A DNA stretch of 64,000 nucleotides from Syntrophales bacterium (GTDB taxonomy: Bacteria > Desulfobacterota > Syntrophia > Syntrophales > UBA5619): assembly GCA_023229765.1 (NCBI GenBank), contig JALNYO010000008.1, positions 66,896 to 130,895 on the forward strand. The letters are read 5' to 3'. The position numbers were made by a program, and so were the translations under genes. A model generated the notes under the pieces. That model was not told where the DNA came from. It made no database searches and worked only from the letters and a program-made list of their open reading frames with translations. Of this stretch, positions 53,888 through 61,888 are shown one piece after another. How positions within the stretch are numbered: the stretch's first letter is position 1; every line of letters starts with the position of its first letter.

Positions 53888-54286
53888 ATGAAAAGGGCAA
53901 GGAGAAATTTTCTGGCGGTTTTAGGCGGGGTTGCTGTGATGCTGCCGACGACGAAGTTTCCAACACCGGCAAATGTTTATGAGCACCTGAAGGGCTGCTG
54001 GAGCTGGTATGAAACGGAGGATTTGTTAAACGGAATGCCCGTCAGAAAAAGCGGCGTTTCGCTTTACGGAAACGTACATGGAGCGGTTCTTGCCGATGCC
54101 GGAAGGGACGTGATGCGGCTCAACCATACTGCCACCCGCATCTGGGAGCTGTGCGACGGGAAAAACAGTCCGGAAGTTATTGCAAAGACAGTTAGCGAGG
54201 ATTTCGCTGTATCGCCAGGCGTTTGTTTTAAGGACGTGGTTATTGCGCTCCGCACCTTCAAGCGACAGGGACTGATTATTTGTTGA
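53888..54286 (+). CDS. PqqD-type protein with Tat-like N-terminus (second)
   Basis: 132 residues; GAAGGGG precedes the ATG. Residues 1-22 (MKRARRNFLAVLGGVAVMLP) carry a twin-arginine plus hydrophobic stretch resembling a Tat signal. Residues 55-130 are PqqD-like: GAVLADAGRDVMRLNHTATRIWELCDGKNSPEVIAKTVSEDFAVS. PqqD domains normally work in the cytoplasm, so export would be unusual; the stretch may also be a membrane anchor. It sits 79 bp upstream of the precursor gene on the same strand and is probably co-transcribed with it. Confidence 0.75.
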   Translation: MKRARRNFLAVLGGVAVMLPTTKFPTPANVYEHLKGCWSWYETEDLLNGMPVRKSGVSLYGNVHGAVLADAGRDVMRLNHTATRIWELCDGKNSPEVIAKTVSEDFAVSPGVCFKDVVIALRTFKRQGLIIC

Positions 54287-54365
54287 ATAAGGCAACGAAA
54301 AAGACATTCCCTCGCCGAAGCGAGGCGGTTAAAGTACACTGTTTTTGTGTTTGGGGAGAAGTCCT

Positions 54366-54797
54366 ATGACAACTAAAAAGAAATTGCCCTATGAACCGCC
54401 GGTGATTATTGATTTAAGCGGGAGTGTTGCCTACGCAGACTCAGAAGAGTGCCGCAGCGGTTCCCGGGCGTCACAGCAGTGTATGAGCGGCGCAAACGCT
54501 GCGCAGAATCAGTGTAAAAGCGGGGCCTCGGCGCAGAAAGAACAGTGTATGGCCGGCGGATCGCCGGGGCATCAGTGCTTATCTGGTTCAACTGCCCTGG
54601 GCGGAAAATGCGAAAACGGCAGCGTCGCATCTTACACATGCACAAGTGGCAGTTCCGCTCAATCAAGCAATTGCAAAAGCGGTACTGTGGCAATATCTGA
54701 GTGCAAATCAGGTTCGGCGGCTGGAGATGAGTGCAAATCAGGTTCGGCGGCTGGAGATTGTTGCAACTCGGGAAGCTTTGGCAAAGAAAACGACTGA
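54366..54797 (+). CDS. Candidate RiPP precursor peptide with Cys-x-Ser-Gly repeats
   Basis: 143 residues from the ATG at 54366 (GGGGAG upstream). The leader (1-28) contains KLPYEPPVIIDLSG, fitting the YxxPxL/I motif that RRE/PqqD domains bind in lasso and related leaders. The core has 12 Cys at positions 29, 39, 50, 61, 71, 82, 92, 103, 113, 123, 132 and 133, about ten apart, each starting Cys-x-[Ser/Ala/Asn]-Gly-[Ser/Ala/Gly/Thr]. At the DNA level the last two full units are nearly identical, a sign of recent duplication. Two radical SAM and three PqqD proteins lie nearby. Thioether crosslinks and perhaps Ser phosphorylation are my inferences; the product is unknown. Confidence 0.8.
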   Translation: MTTKKKLPYEPPVIIDLSGSVAYADSEECRSGSRASQQCMSGANAAQNQCKSGASAQKEQCMAGGSPGHQCLSGSTALGGKCENGSVASYTCTSGSSAQSSNCKSGTVAISECKSGSAAGDECKSGSAAGDCCNSGSFGKEND

Positions 54798-54828
54798 TCA
54801 GAATAAGCAATTTATGCCGCGGTGAACC

Positions 54829-54852
54829 GCTTTGATATGTTTTCATCAAAGC
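54829..54852. terminator. Hairpin between convergent precursor and kinase genes
   Basis: GCTTTGAT and ATCAAAGC form a perfect 8-bp stem with an 8-base loop. It lies 32 bp beyond the precursor stop and 30 bp beyond the end of the kinase gene, so it could end both transcripts. No long T run. Confidence 0.45.
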
Positions 54853-54881
54853 AATTAACTGCCAGTACGGTAAATCTTTCT

Positions 54882-55772
54882 CTACAAAAGCGAAAGAAAA
54901 CCGTCATTTTTCTGAAAATCCATGTCGAACGAGGGGATTGCAGCGCACAAATCACAGCAGAAATTGAAGACAGCGGTTTTTAATTCCCGATCCATCAAAT
55001 CGAAATAATGGATATGGAGCGCCAGCAGCTCCGCCATTGCTGATTGCCGGTTGCGCGGATGCAGCGCAAGCCGTTCCGCTTTTTTCAGAAAAATGATCCT
55101 CTCCAGCGGGGCTTCCTGCCGGTGATGGGTTTCCCCTTTTTTTTCGAACATGTTTACCTGGGAAAAAGGCGACGGATGGATTTGGAAATGCCCTCCCCTA
55201 TTTTCAACGACGGTGGCATCATCGGAAAGCACATCCCCTGTTGGAACGAATCCCGCCACGGTGCTTTTCCCGGCGCCGGATATCCCTAAAAACAGATTCC
55301 CCTGCGCGTTGATCCGCAGACCCGCGCCGTGCGCAAGCAGTTTTTTCTGCGCAGCCATTAGAAATGACGTAAATATAAACAGCAGTTTGTACAGGCTGCC
55401 CATGAGAAGATTTTTACCCTTCGAGCGGAAAAGGAAGATATGGGCTGAGCGGGAATGGACATTGTACGCAAGCACGCCGTTGAAGAATCCAACCAGCAGG
55501 GTTTTTTCCGATACCGGATAGCGCTTGGCGACATGGTTGATGATGCGCGTCGTTTCCCTGTCTATTGTTGTCGACAGCCTGATAGGTTCGGCCCTGAATT
55601 TGCGTAGCGTTACAGAATGCTCATAGGAAAGAGAAACAGTTACGGAATTATCGCTTTGGGGGATCAGAAAGCCGCGGAAGAGCCTCTGGAGCGGGTCTAA
55701 CAGGGGAGCTGCTTTTTCATCTCCGCTTATCGCCACGGATATTCCGGCGATGACAATGAGCAGTTTTTTCAT
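54882..55772 (-). CDS. HPr-kinase-like protein of the peptide cassette
   Basis: 296 residues. The C-terminal half has LLAHGAGLRINAQGNLFLGISGAGKST (His-Gly and P-loop, 163-171) and LSDDATVV (183-187), the HPr kinase catalytic core; the N-terminal half has no family I know. Relatives phosphorylate precursor peptides in lasso clusters, and I recall ScmC of SynChlorMet as such a protein. The start directly abuts the HD-GYP stop (TAGATG). A Ser in the precursor core is a plausible substrate; there is no ordinary HPr gene in the window. Confidence 0.8.
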   Translation of the reverse strand: MKKLLIVIAGISVAISGDEKAAPLLDPLQRLFRGFLIPQSDNSVTVSLSYEHSVTLRKFRAEPIRLSTTIDRETTRIINHVAKRYPVSEKTLLVGFFNGVLAYNVHSRSAHIFLFRSKGKNLLMGSLYKLLFIFTSFLMAAQKKLLAHGAGLRINAQGNLFLGISGAGKSTVAGFVPTGDVLSDDATVVENRGGHFQIHPSPFSQVNMFEKKGETHHRQEAPLERIIFLKKAERLALHPRNRQSAMAELLALHIHYFDLMDRELKTAVFNFCCDLCAAIPSFDMDFQKNDGFLSLL

Positions 55773-56861
55773 CTACGTTGGCAGTTCCCATTCGGCGACC
55801 ACGTCAACAATATTAAGGACGTTGTTGGTTGACAGGTCCGTGTGTTCTTCCGCTACGCTCCGATTGCCCAGGCCGTCGAAAATAATTCTTACCAAGGGTT
55901 TTACTGGTTGCGACTTGTTAGTTTTTATCACCCGGCCGATGGCGCCGTTGTTTAACTTAACGTAACTGCCAACCGGATAAAGCGACATCTCGTCGAGAAA
56001 AACCTTGAGAATCCGGGGCGCAAACAATCGCTCTTTCGCTTCAATCAATTGTCTGACGGAGGTAAATTGCAACAGCGCCTTTTTATGGGGACGATTATGG
56101 GTCATTGACTCATACGAGTCACAAATACCTATTATTTGGGCATATTCACCTATCTCTTCACCCTTTAGTCCCTGCGGGTAGCCTTTTCCGTTCTCCCGTT
56201 CGTGGTGCTGATAAACCGCCTCGACAACGGCGGGGAAGTCCTTCTCGAAGGGCAGCAATATATCGCGGCCGTTTTCTGGATGTTTTTTTATGGCTGCAAT
56301 CTCCTCATCCGTCAGACTGCCAGTTTTGCCAATTATGGCATCCGGAACAAGAAACATTCCTACATTTTGCAGAAGCGTAGCCAAGCCCAGTTCCGTAAGC
56401 CGCTTCCGGGGATAATTCAGGCGCAATCCTATTTTAAGGGCATAGATCATGGTGTGGATCGGCTGCAGGATATAATAGTCCTGCTCGTTGGCAAAATTGA
56501 GCATCATCGGATTAATGCCGGCGAGAACTTCCGGTGAATCTACTATGTTGGCAATCATCTGGACAGCGGGATCAAGTCCAATGCCAGCGCCATCCCTTAT
56601 GCCGACGCGGACATCCATCATATAGTCCTGCAGTACTGAGTAAATGGATTCCGCATCAAGACTACTCTTTAAGGCAAGTGTTTTTCCGCCGTTCCTGGGG
56701 GCTGTGGGCTCATCTACTGCAGCTGATTCGGGGGGAGGAGAGGGCGTGGCGCCGAAAATCTGGCTGAAACGAAAGGGCGTGGCGCTGCGGTCGCCTTCTG
56801 CCTTGGGTGTTTCATCTTGACCTCTTACGGTATCGGTTGCTCTCATAATAATCGCCGGCAT
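55773..56861 (-). CDS. HD-GYP-domain protein with a degenerate HD dyad
   Basis: 362 residues, ATG at 56861 with AAGGAAAG upstream. Residues about 100-300 follow the HD-GYP pattern: HHERENGKGYPQGLKG (GYP motif intact) and GICDSYESMTHNRPHKKA. Where active enzymes have LLHDIGKI, this one reads LLQNVGMFLVPD, so the His-Asp metal ligands and the Lys are replaced. It therefore probably does not hydrolyse cyclic di-GMP and may bind it instead. The C-terminus (VGSYVKLNNGAIGRVIKT) is a common extension. It is between a PqqD and the kinase gene. Confidence 0.83.
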   Translation of the reverse strand: MPAIIMRATDTVRGQDETPKAEGDRSATPFRFSQIFGATPSPPPESAAVDEPTAPRNGGKTLALKSSLDAESIYSVLQDYMMDVRVGIRDGAGIGLDPAVQMIANIVDSPEVLAGINPMMLNFANEQDYYILQPIHTMIYALKIGLRLNYPRKRLTELGLATLLQNVGMFLVPDAIIGKTGSLTDEEIAAIKKHPENGRDILLPFEKDFPAVVEAVYQHHERENGKGYPQGLKGEEIGEYAQIIGICDSYESMTHNRPHKKALLQFTSVRQLIEAKERLFAPRILKVFLDEMSLYPVGSYVKLNNGAIGRVIKTNKSQPVKPLVRIIFDGLGNRSVAEEHTDLSTNNVLNIVDVVAEWELPT

Positions 56862-56891
56862 CTTTCCTTATCTATTTTAGTGTTCACGAAA

Positions 56892-57170
56892 TCATGACAA
56901 TTTATCCGTGTCTGCAGATTCTCTTTTCAAAAAGGACATCTCCAGCATGCTGGTCAGAAAACTCTGAATGTCCTGTTCCAGCCGTTCACCGGGAGCGTTA
57001 TAAGCAGCGGCCAATTGAGCCGTTATCTCCGCCTCGGTATTGCTGCCGTTGCAAAGCTCAAAGAGCAGCGCCCCGGTCCTGTTGGCATACACGAGCTTTC
57101 CGGAATCTGGATCAAACAGGTAGGCGCCGTCGCCTTCTTTTCGAAAAATTATTCGCTCATTGCGAATCAA
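56892..57170 (-). CDS. PqqD-type protein (third)
   Basis: 92 residues, from a TTG at 57170 lacking a good ribosome site. The PqqD core is clear: DGAYLFDPDSGKLVYANRTGALLFELCNGSNTEAEITAQLAAAY. It starts the short operon with the HD-GYP and HPr-kinase-like genes, 30 bp upstream of the former. Like the other two it may bind the precursor leader. Confidence 0.78.
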   Translation of the reverse strand: MIRNERIIFRKEGDGAYLFDPDSGKLVYANRTGALLFELCNGSNTEAEITAQLAAAYNAPGERLEQDIQSFLTSMLEMSFLKRESADTDKLS

Positions 57171-57317
57171 GGTTGTTTCTTCTATTGTACGCCTCTTTAA
57201 AAAACAATGTGTGCTTATTCCTAAGTTTACACGGACTCAATATATAAATATGCAACTATTTACAAGAAAAAAACGATATTGTTTATAAACCCCCATGCCC
57301 GGGGGGCACAACGAAGC

Positions 57318-57370
57318 ATGAAAATCCCCCCTTGCCCCCCTTTGGCAAAGGGGGGATGGGGGGATTTTCA
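57318..57370. repeat. C/G-tract hairpin repeat
   Basis: TGAAAATCCCCCC ... GGGGGGATTTTCA with a nested CCCCCCTTT/AAAGGGGGG stem forms a near-perfect 53-base palindrome. Such elements are frequent between genes in deltaproteobacteria. The region 57171-57686 otherwise holds only the 100-bp repeat and no gene. Confidence 0.8.
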
Positions 57371-57500
57371 TATAAAACTCAACTCAGTCCACTACACAAT
57401 TCTAACTGCATTCGGAAGCCTCGGTAAATTACCGCACTTTTTTACAACAGGCCGGTTCGGCAATAAAAAATGGCGATAAGCAATGAGATCTTTGATTTTT

Positions 57501-57600
57501 GTCATTTCGAGGAGCGTTAGCGACGAGAAATCTTAATGCTCGTGAATAGTTAAAGATTTCTCCCTTCGGTCGAAATGACAATATTGGCAGTTATTCAAAG
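57501..57600. repeat. 100-bp direct repeat, copy 2 (GTCATTTCGA type)
   Basis: Same orientation as 53753-53852 and differing at one base. Together the two copies enclose the second and third PqqD genes, the precursor, the kinase and the HD-GYP gene. Confidence 0.9.
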
Positions 57601-57686
57601 TCTCGCAATGGCAATGGCCAAAGGCGTAAATCTGCCATTTCCGCAACACTTCCGGGATTCAGTCTGCATAATGACAGGCAAAGCAG

Positions 57687-58523
57687 TTACCGGTAATAAT
57701 CGCCGTGCAGTGAATCCACAAGAAAAGGAAGGAAAAATACAGTCAGCAGCGATACGGCGATGCAGATAATCAAAACGGCGATGCCCCTCTTTCCCTTCCA
57801 GCCGAAGAATCGGCGCAGGTGCAGATATACCCCCAGCAAGAGCCAGGTTATGAGCGACCAGGTTTCAATCGGATCCCATCCCCAGTATCTTTCCCAACTT
57901 TCGTGGGCCCAGAGTGCGCCTGTGGCAATGGTAATTGTCCAGCAGCAAAAAGCGAAGGCCGTGATTTTGTAGATATAGTCGTCCAGAAGCTCCGCGGCGG
58001 GAAGCGTGGCCATAAATCGCGCCTGACTCCTCCTGCCCTTCAGCAGGTAGGTAACGATCAGCGCAATAGCGATGCAAAATGCGCCCACGGCCAGCTTTGT
58101 AAAAAAGACATGGGGGAGAACCCAGAGGCTGTTAAAGCTCGCCGGAAGCATCTTGACAGCCGTCCCGGACCAAAGGGCGGCCAACGTCGCGAAAAGGGCA
58201 AGCGGCGCCACGAAAAGGCCGGAGAAGCGAATCTCCGGATGGCGGCGCGAAAGGTACAGAAACTGGCCAAGCATCACCAGGGCGCTTGAGGAGAGGACTT
58301 CATATCTGGTCAGATACGGACCGTGGAAGACATAAGACCACCTCACCAACAACGCAAGGGTCTGGGGAAGCAAGCCGGCCAGGATGAACGTCATCCCGCA
58401 GGCAAGAGACTTGTTTTTGCCCAAGATCGTTCCCCGAAAGAAACAAAGCGTCGCCGCCAGATACGCTGTCATGGCAAGCCAGTGGAGCATGATTTCATAT
58501 TTAGCAAGGAGGGCGTTTCCCAT
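57687..58523 (-). CDS. ccsA: System II cytochrome c biogenesis protein CcsA
   Basis: 278 residues, about eight membrane helices. The tryptophan-rich haem motif WGWDPIETWSLITW near residue 215 is diagnostic of the CcsA/CcmC family, with His residues in HGPYLTRYEV and WLPH-like HVFF segments. CcsA, with ResB/CcsB, carries haem across the membrane and attaches it to CxxCH motifs. It follows resB by 3 nt and ends the operon headed by the NHL protein and the multihaem cytochrome. Confidence 0.9.
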   Translation of the reverse strand: MGNALLAKYEIMLHWLAMTAYLAATLCFFRGTILGKNKSLACGMTFILAGLLPQTLALLVRWSYVFHGPYLTRYEVLSSSALVMLGQFLYLSRRHPEIRFSGLFVAPLALFATLAALWSGTAVKMLPASFNSLWVLPHVFFTKLAVGAFCIAIALIVTYLLKGRRSQARFMATLPAAELLDDYIYKITAFAFCCWTITIATGALWAHESWERYWGWDPIETWSLITWLLLGVYLHLRRFFGWKGKRGIAVLIICIAVSLLTVFFLPFLVDSLHGDYYR

Positions 58524-58526
58524 GAA

Positions 58527-59933
58527 TTATCGTCCTGTTCCAGGGCTGCCGCCGGGCAGGCCTTTTACCATCCCCACAGCGTCTGCGAGCAGAATGTTTT
58601 TCCCAGTCCTGGCTTTAACTGACACGCCAACAACAAAAATTCCCTCTGCTCCTTTCGTTGCGGATACAAGAACCTCCTGCGGGGAAAAAAGAAAAATAAT
58701 TAATATTCCTATAGTATTGAGGAGGAATCCTCCGTAAACGAGGGATGTGAAACTGTTTTCGGTCAGCCTCAGGCCGCTCCAGTTCCTTATCTCCTCAAAT
58801 CTGAACCGCGACTCTCCGACCAGCGCCTCCTCGCCCGGCTTCAGGACGGCCCGGCCCGCCTCTTTTTCTCCTGTCATGAATCTTAACTGTAATGAGGGAT
58901 CCAGCGGATAAGGTGAACGTCCGCTCCGATCCGGGGTGAAGGCCATCTCCAGAATGTAGTCCGTCGTCGGGAAATCACTGCGTCCAGTCAGAGGCCTTCC
59001 CGCCGGCGCCATATCGAGGGAAAAATAGGTTGGCAGCCCCTCCGTGCCTTTGGTAGAAAGCGATATCTTCAAGGTATAACCGAAATGGGGCGACTGACTG
59101 ATGGATACATCCCCAATGTCAAATGATTCCCCTCTGGTCAGCGACTTTTTGACGGACAATCCCCGCCGCTCGATTATGACGTCGCTTTTTAGTTCCTTCA
59201 ACTCACCCGTGTCCCAGTATGAGTGAGAGAGTTTCTCGAGCTGAATGCCGAAGCCCGGATCGAAGCGGCCGCTGAAAATGCCATTTTCGCAACTGAGAAA
59301 GTCCTCCTGCCGGCCGGAGAAGAAGTCGCCTTCGATGAGTTGCACGAATCCCCGTTTCTGAACAGCAACTGTCAGCAAGGCGGCGAGGATGAGCAGAAGC
59401 ATGCCGCCATGGAAGATAACGCCTCCCCAGACATTGCGCCTGTTTTTGAAAAAAATGAGCCCTTCCGCGTTTTCTTGATGATGCGTCTCCCTTTGAAAAC
59501 CCCGTTTCGCGAAACGCTTTCGCAGTGCTGCCGCATCAAACGCGTCGGTTTGGAAAACGACTTCCGGGGTCAGCGGAAAGAGGGGTGGCGCGGCGGCGCA
59601 GGCGCGCCGTGCTTTTCTGAACTGTCCTTGGAGGGATAGGGTTATGGAAAAAAACATTAAAAGGACGAGGAATAGAAACCAGAATGAGGAAAATACCCGG
59701 TTCAACTGGAACCAGATCGCCAACTGGTAGCTGACGGGATGCTCCATCCGCCAGGCCTCGAAAAAGGAGGACGGGGTGTTGGCACTCTGGGGAATCAGGG
59801 CGCCGGCCAGGCAGGCAATAAGCAGCAGGCAAAGCAGCAGGATCACTGTTTTCGGGGAGGTAAAAAACTTTTTTGTTTTTACGCCCAAAGTGGAAATAGC
59901 CAGACTTCTTCCTTTTTCCCAGCGGCGCCGCAC
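58527..59933 (-). CDS. resB: System II cytochrome c biogenesis protein ResB/CcsB
   Basis: 468 residues from the GTG at 59933, two bases after the cytochrome stop and with GGAG before it; a much longer frame to 60140 lies within the cytochrome gene. It has membrane helices near residues 20-40, 65-85 and 140-160, then a large periplasmic region (FIEGDFFSG-like, SISQSPHFGYTLKISLS) and a final helix (SLVYGGFLLNTIGILIIFLFS). It pairs with CcsA as the haem lyase. The immediate neighbours suggest it serves the cytochrome encoded upstream. Confidence 0.85.
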   Translation of the reverse strand: MRRRWEKGRSLAISTLGVKTKKFFTSPKTVILLLCLLLIACLAGALIPQSANTPSSFFEAWRMEHPVSYQLAIWFQLNRVFSSFWFLFLVLLMFFSITLSLQGQFRKARRACAAAPPLFPLTPEVVFQTDAFDAAALRKRFAKRGFQRETHHQENAEGLIFFKNRRNVWGGVIFHGGMLLLILAALLTVAVQKRGFVQLIEGDFFSGRQEDFLSCENGIFSGRFDPGFGIQLEKLSHSYWDTGELKELKSDVIIERRGLSVKKSLTRGESFDIGDVSISQSPHFGYTLKISLSTKGTEGLPTYFSLDMAPAGRPLTGRSDFPTTDYILEMAFTPDRSGRSPYPLDPSLQLRFMTGEKEAGRAVLKPGEEALVGESRFRFEEIRNWSGLRLTENSFTSLVYGGFLLNTIGILIIFLFSPQEVLVSATKGAEGIFVVGVSVKARTGKNILLADAVGMVKGLPGGSPGTGR

Positions 59934-59935
59934 TA

Positions 59936-61888
59936 TCAGTCGGCTCCGTTCACAGGGTTGCTGTGCTGTTGCGCTGAAGGCACATAACAAGAGGCTGCGC
60001 TGTAGCTGTCCGGTGTGGCGGCCTTCTTGAATCCCCGCAGTTTGCTTTGGCCGCTGTAGGGGGGACCCCAGGGAGGCGACGGGTTGGTATAGGCCATCAA
60101 CCTCGACACTCTGGAGCCGTGCGGCACCTCGATATGACATTTCAGGCAGGCTTTTGAGGAATGAGGTACCCGGGCATGAACGGTATTTTTCCAGCCGCCG
60201 CTATTTATGGGATGACAGTTAAGACAGAACAGCCCGGTCAAACTGCCGCCGAGCGTATAGTAAGTTCCTCCCGCGTTTTTCGGCCAGTATTTATTCGGAC
60301 CTTTCAGCATGAAGGAGGAATACGAACCGTGCGGTCCCCGGGGGTCGGTGGAGCTCTCACTATCGGCGCCGTGGCAGTCGGAGCAGTACATGGTCTGCGC
60401 GCCGACACTGGCATTCCAGGGAGGCAGGAGCTGGGCTGCCGTCAGAGAACGAGGGGCATAGCTTCCCGTCTGGCTGCTCAGGCCCACCTCTACCGGATGG
60501 GCGGACTTGTTGCCGGGGCTGAACTCCCACGCCTGGTCGGTGCTATAGGCACTCGACAGGCCCACCCAGGAGGCCAGCGGGGTAACGGAGTTGCGTATGG
60601 CGTACCAGGAGTGGCATTTGTAACAGATTTGATACTCCTTAGTGGCGGCATTGAGGGTGGTGTAGGTTGTTCTTGCCGTCCACAGAGGGGTTGTCGTCGG
60701 CTCCACGCCAGTTGCGCCGGTCAGGGGGCCGGAATTGGCAACCAGATTGGAGGCGCTACTGACGGTCGCGGGATACCACGAAGCAACCGCCACACGTTTC
60801 GGCAAATCCTTCGCCTGATGGGGGTTGTGGCAGTCGCTGCACTCGGCGTGCCGGTTGGCCGCTCCGAGATCGGTAGGATACAGCACATCGAGGTTCCGGT
60901 GTTTTCCGGTAGCGGCGACCGGATGAACGATCCCCCGCTGAAAAACCGTATAGATGTTCTTCGCCCCCGAGGCGCCGTGACAGGAGGTGGATGTGCCGTT
61001 ATAGCAGGTATTTTCCTCAAGTTTTCTCGAAAGATACGGCGTCCCGGCGCCTGAATGCGATTTGTGGCAGGCCGCGCAGGCCGCCTCGGCGACGGTCGCC
61101 CCCGGGATGGGCTGCGTCTCGCCGCTGGGGTTGTTAATCGCCCTCGCCGATGTCTGGTGAATGCTGCCGCTCCAGCCTGTCTTGTCGTGACAGGCGGTGC
61201 AGAGAGCGCCGCTTGTATTGGAAACAACGAGAAATTTGCCGTTTCCATCATTGTGGGGATCGTGACAGGATGTGCATTCCACATAGCCCTTAATTGTACC
61301 GGTAGCTGTCCCGTATAGCTTCACCCCTGTGTAGGGCTTGGGATTGATGGGGGGGGCCGTCGCCTTGAGTTCCATGCCGCGAACGCCTGAACCGAAAACA
61401 ATAGTCATCCCGCTATCGTATTTTACCGAAACCGGGTGATCGTCCCGCAAATCAGTTCCCAGATATCCCGCCGCCGTACCAGGCATTTTTCCGAAGGCGT
61501 CAACGCCGCTCATGGCAATGGGCGACGTCTGTGCAACGGCCCGCACGGTATAGACAGAGCCGATCGCCACCGTGCCGTCATGGCAGGAAAGGCAGAGGCG
61601 GGAGCGCTGTCCCACATCGGAAGGCGTGGCGTAACCGGCGCGCGTCAGGTAGTCGCTGGTGTACATGGTGTATGCCGCAGTTGTCACCGTATGGTTCCAG
61701 AGGGGCACCCCCGGATTGGCGTTATGGGGAATGTGGCAGAAGATGCACCGCTCCGTTTCCGCCGTGGCCTTGATCGTTCCCGTCCCGCTTACGGAAAGAT
61801 TGTGTTTAGAACTGGCAAGATTCGCCCCCGCCGGTGCGCTTCCGGCAAAGAGCGCTGCCGCAACTATTATTAATACCCTGTACTTCAT
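59936..61888 (-). CDS. Secreted multihaem cytochrome c, eleven haem-binding motifs
   Basis: 650 residues from the ATG at 61888, which overlaps the NHL stop by one base (TGATG). A signal peptide ends near AGSAPAGA. Ten CxxCH sites are present: CIFCH, CLSCH, CTSCH, CTACH, CAACH, CSDCH twice, CYKCH, CLNCH and CLKCH. An eleventh, CYNGTSTSCH (CX7CH), has nonstandard spacing. The doubled motifs resemble periplasmic or outer-surface electron-carrying cytochromes of Geobacter-like bacteria. Partner genes for an outer-membrane conduit are not in the window. Confidence 0.9.
   Translation of the reverse strand: MKYRVLIIVAAALFAGSAPAGANLASSKHNLSVSGTGTIKATAETERCIFCHIPHNANPGVPLWNHTVTTAAYTMYTSDYLTRAGYATPSDVGQRSRLCLSCHDGTVAIGSVYTVRAVAQTSPIAMSGVDAFGKMPGTAAGYLGTDLRDDHPVSVKYDSGMTIVFGSGVRGMELKATAPPINPKPYTGVKLYGTATGTIKGYVECTSCHDPHNDGNGKFLVVSNTSGALCTACHDKTGWSGSIHQTSARAINNPSGETQPIPGATVAEAACAACHKSHSGAGTPYLSRKLEENTCYNGTSTSCHGASGAKNIYTVFQRGIVHPVAATGKHRNLDVLYPTDLGAANRHAECSDCHNPHQAKDLPKRVAVASWYPATVSSASNLVANSGPLTGATGVEPTTTPLWTARTTYTTLNAATKEYQICYKCHSWYAIRNSVTPLASWVGLSSAYSTDQAWEFSPGNKSAHPVEVGLSSQTGSYAPRSLTAAQLLPPWNASVGAQTMYCSDCHGADSESSTDPRGPHGSYSSFMLKGPNKYWPKNAGGTYYTLGGSLTGLFCLNCHPINSGGWKNTVHARVPHSSKACLKCHIEVPHGSRVSRLMAYTNPSPPWGPPYSGQSKLRGFKKAATPDSYSAASCYVPSAQQHSNPVNGAD

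Noticed and set aside
54426..54797. CRISPR-like spacing in the repetitive stretch
   Set aside because: Periodicity of about 30 bp reflects codon-level peptide repeats, not conserved DNA repeats with spacers.
59934..60140. N-terminal extension of resB
   Set aside because: It lies within the cytochrome gene in another frame; the GTG at 59933 fits operon spacing.
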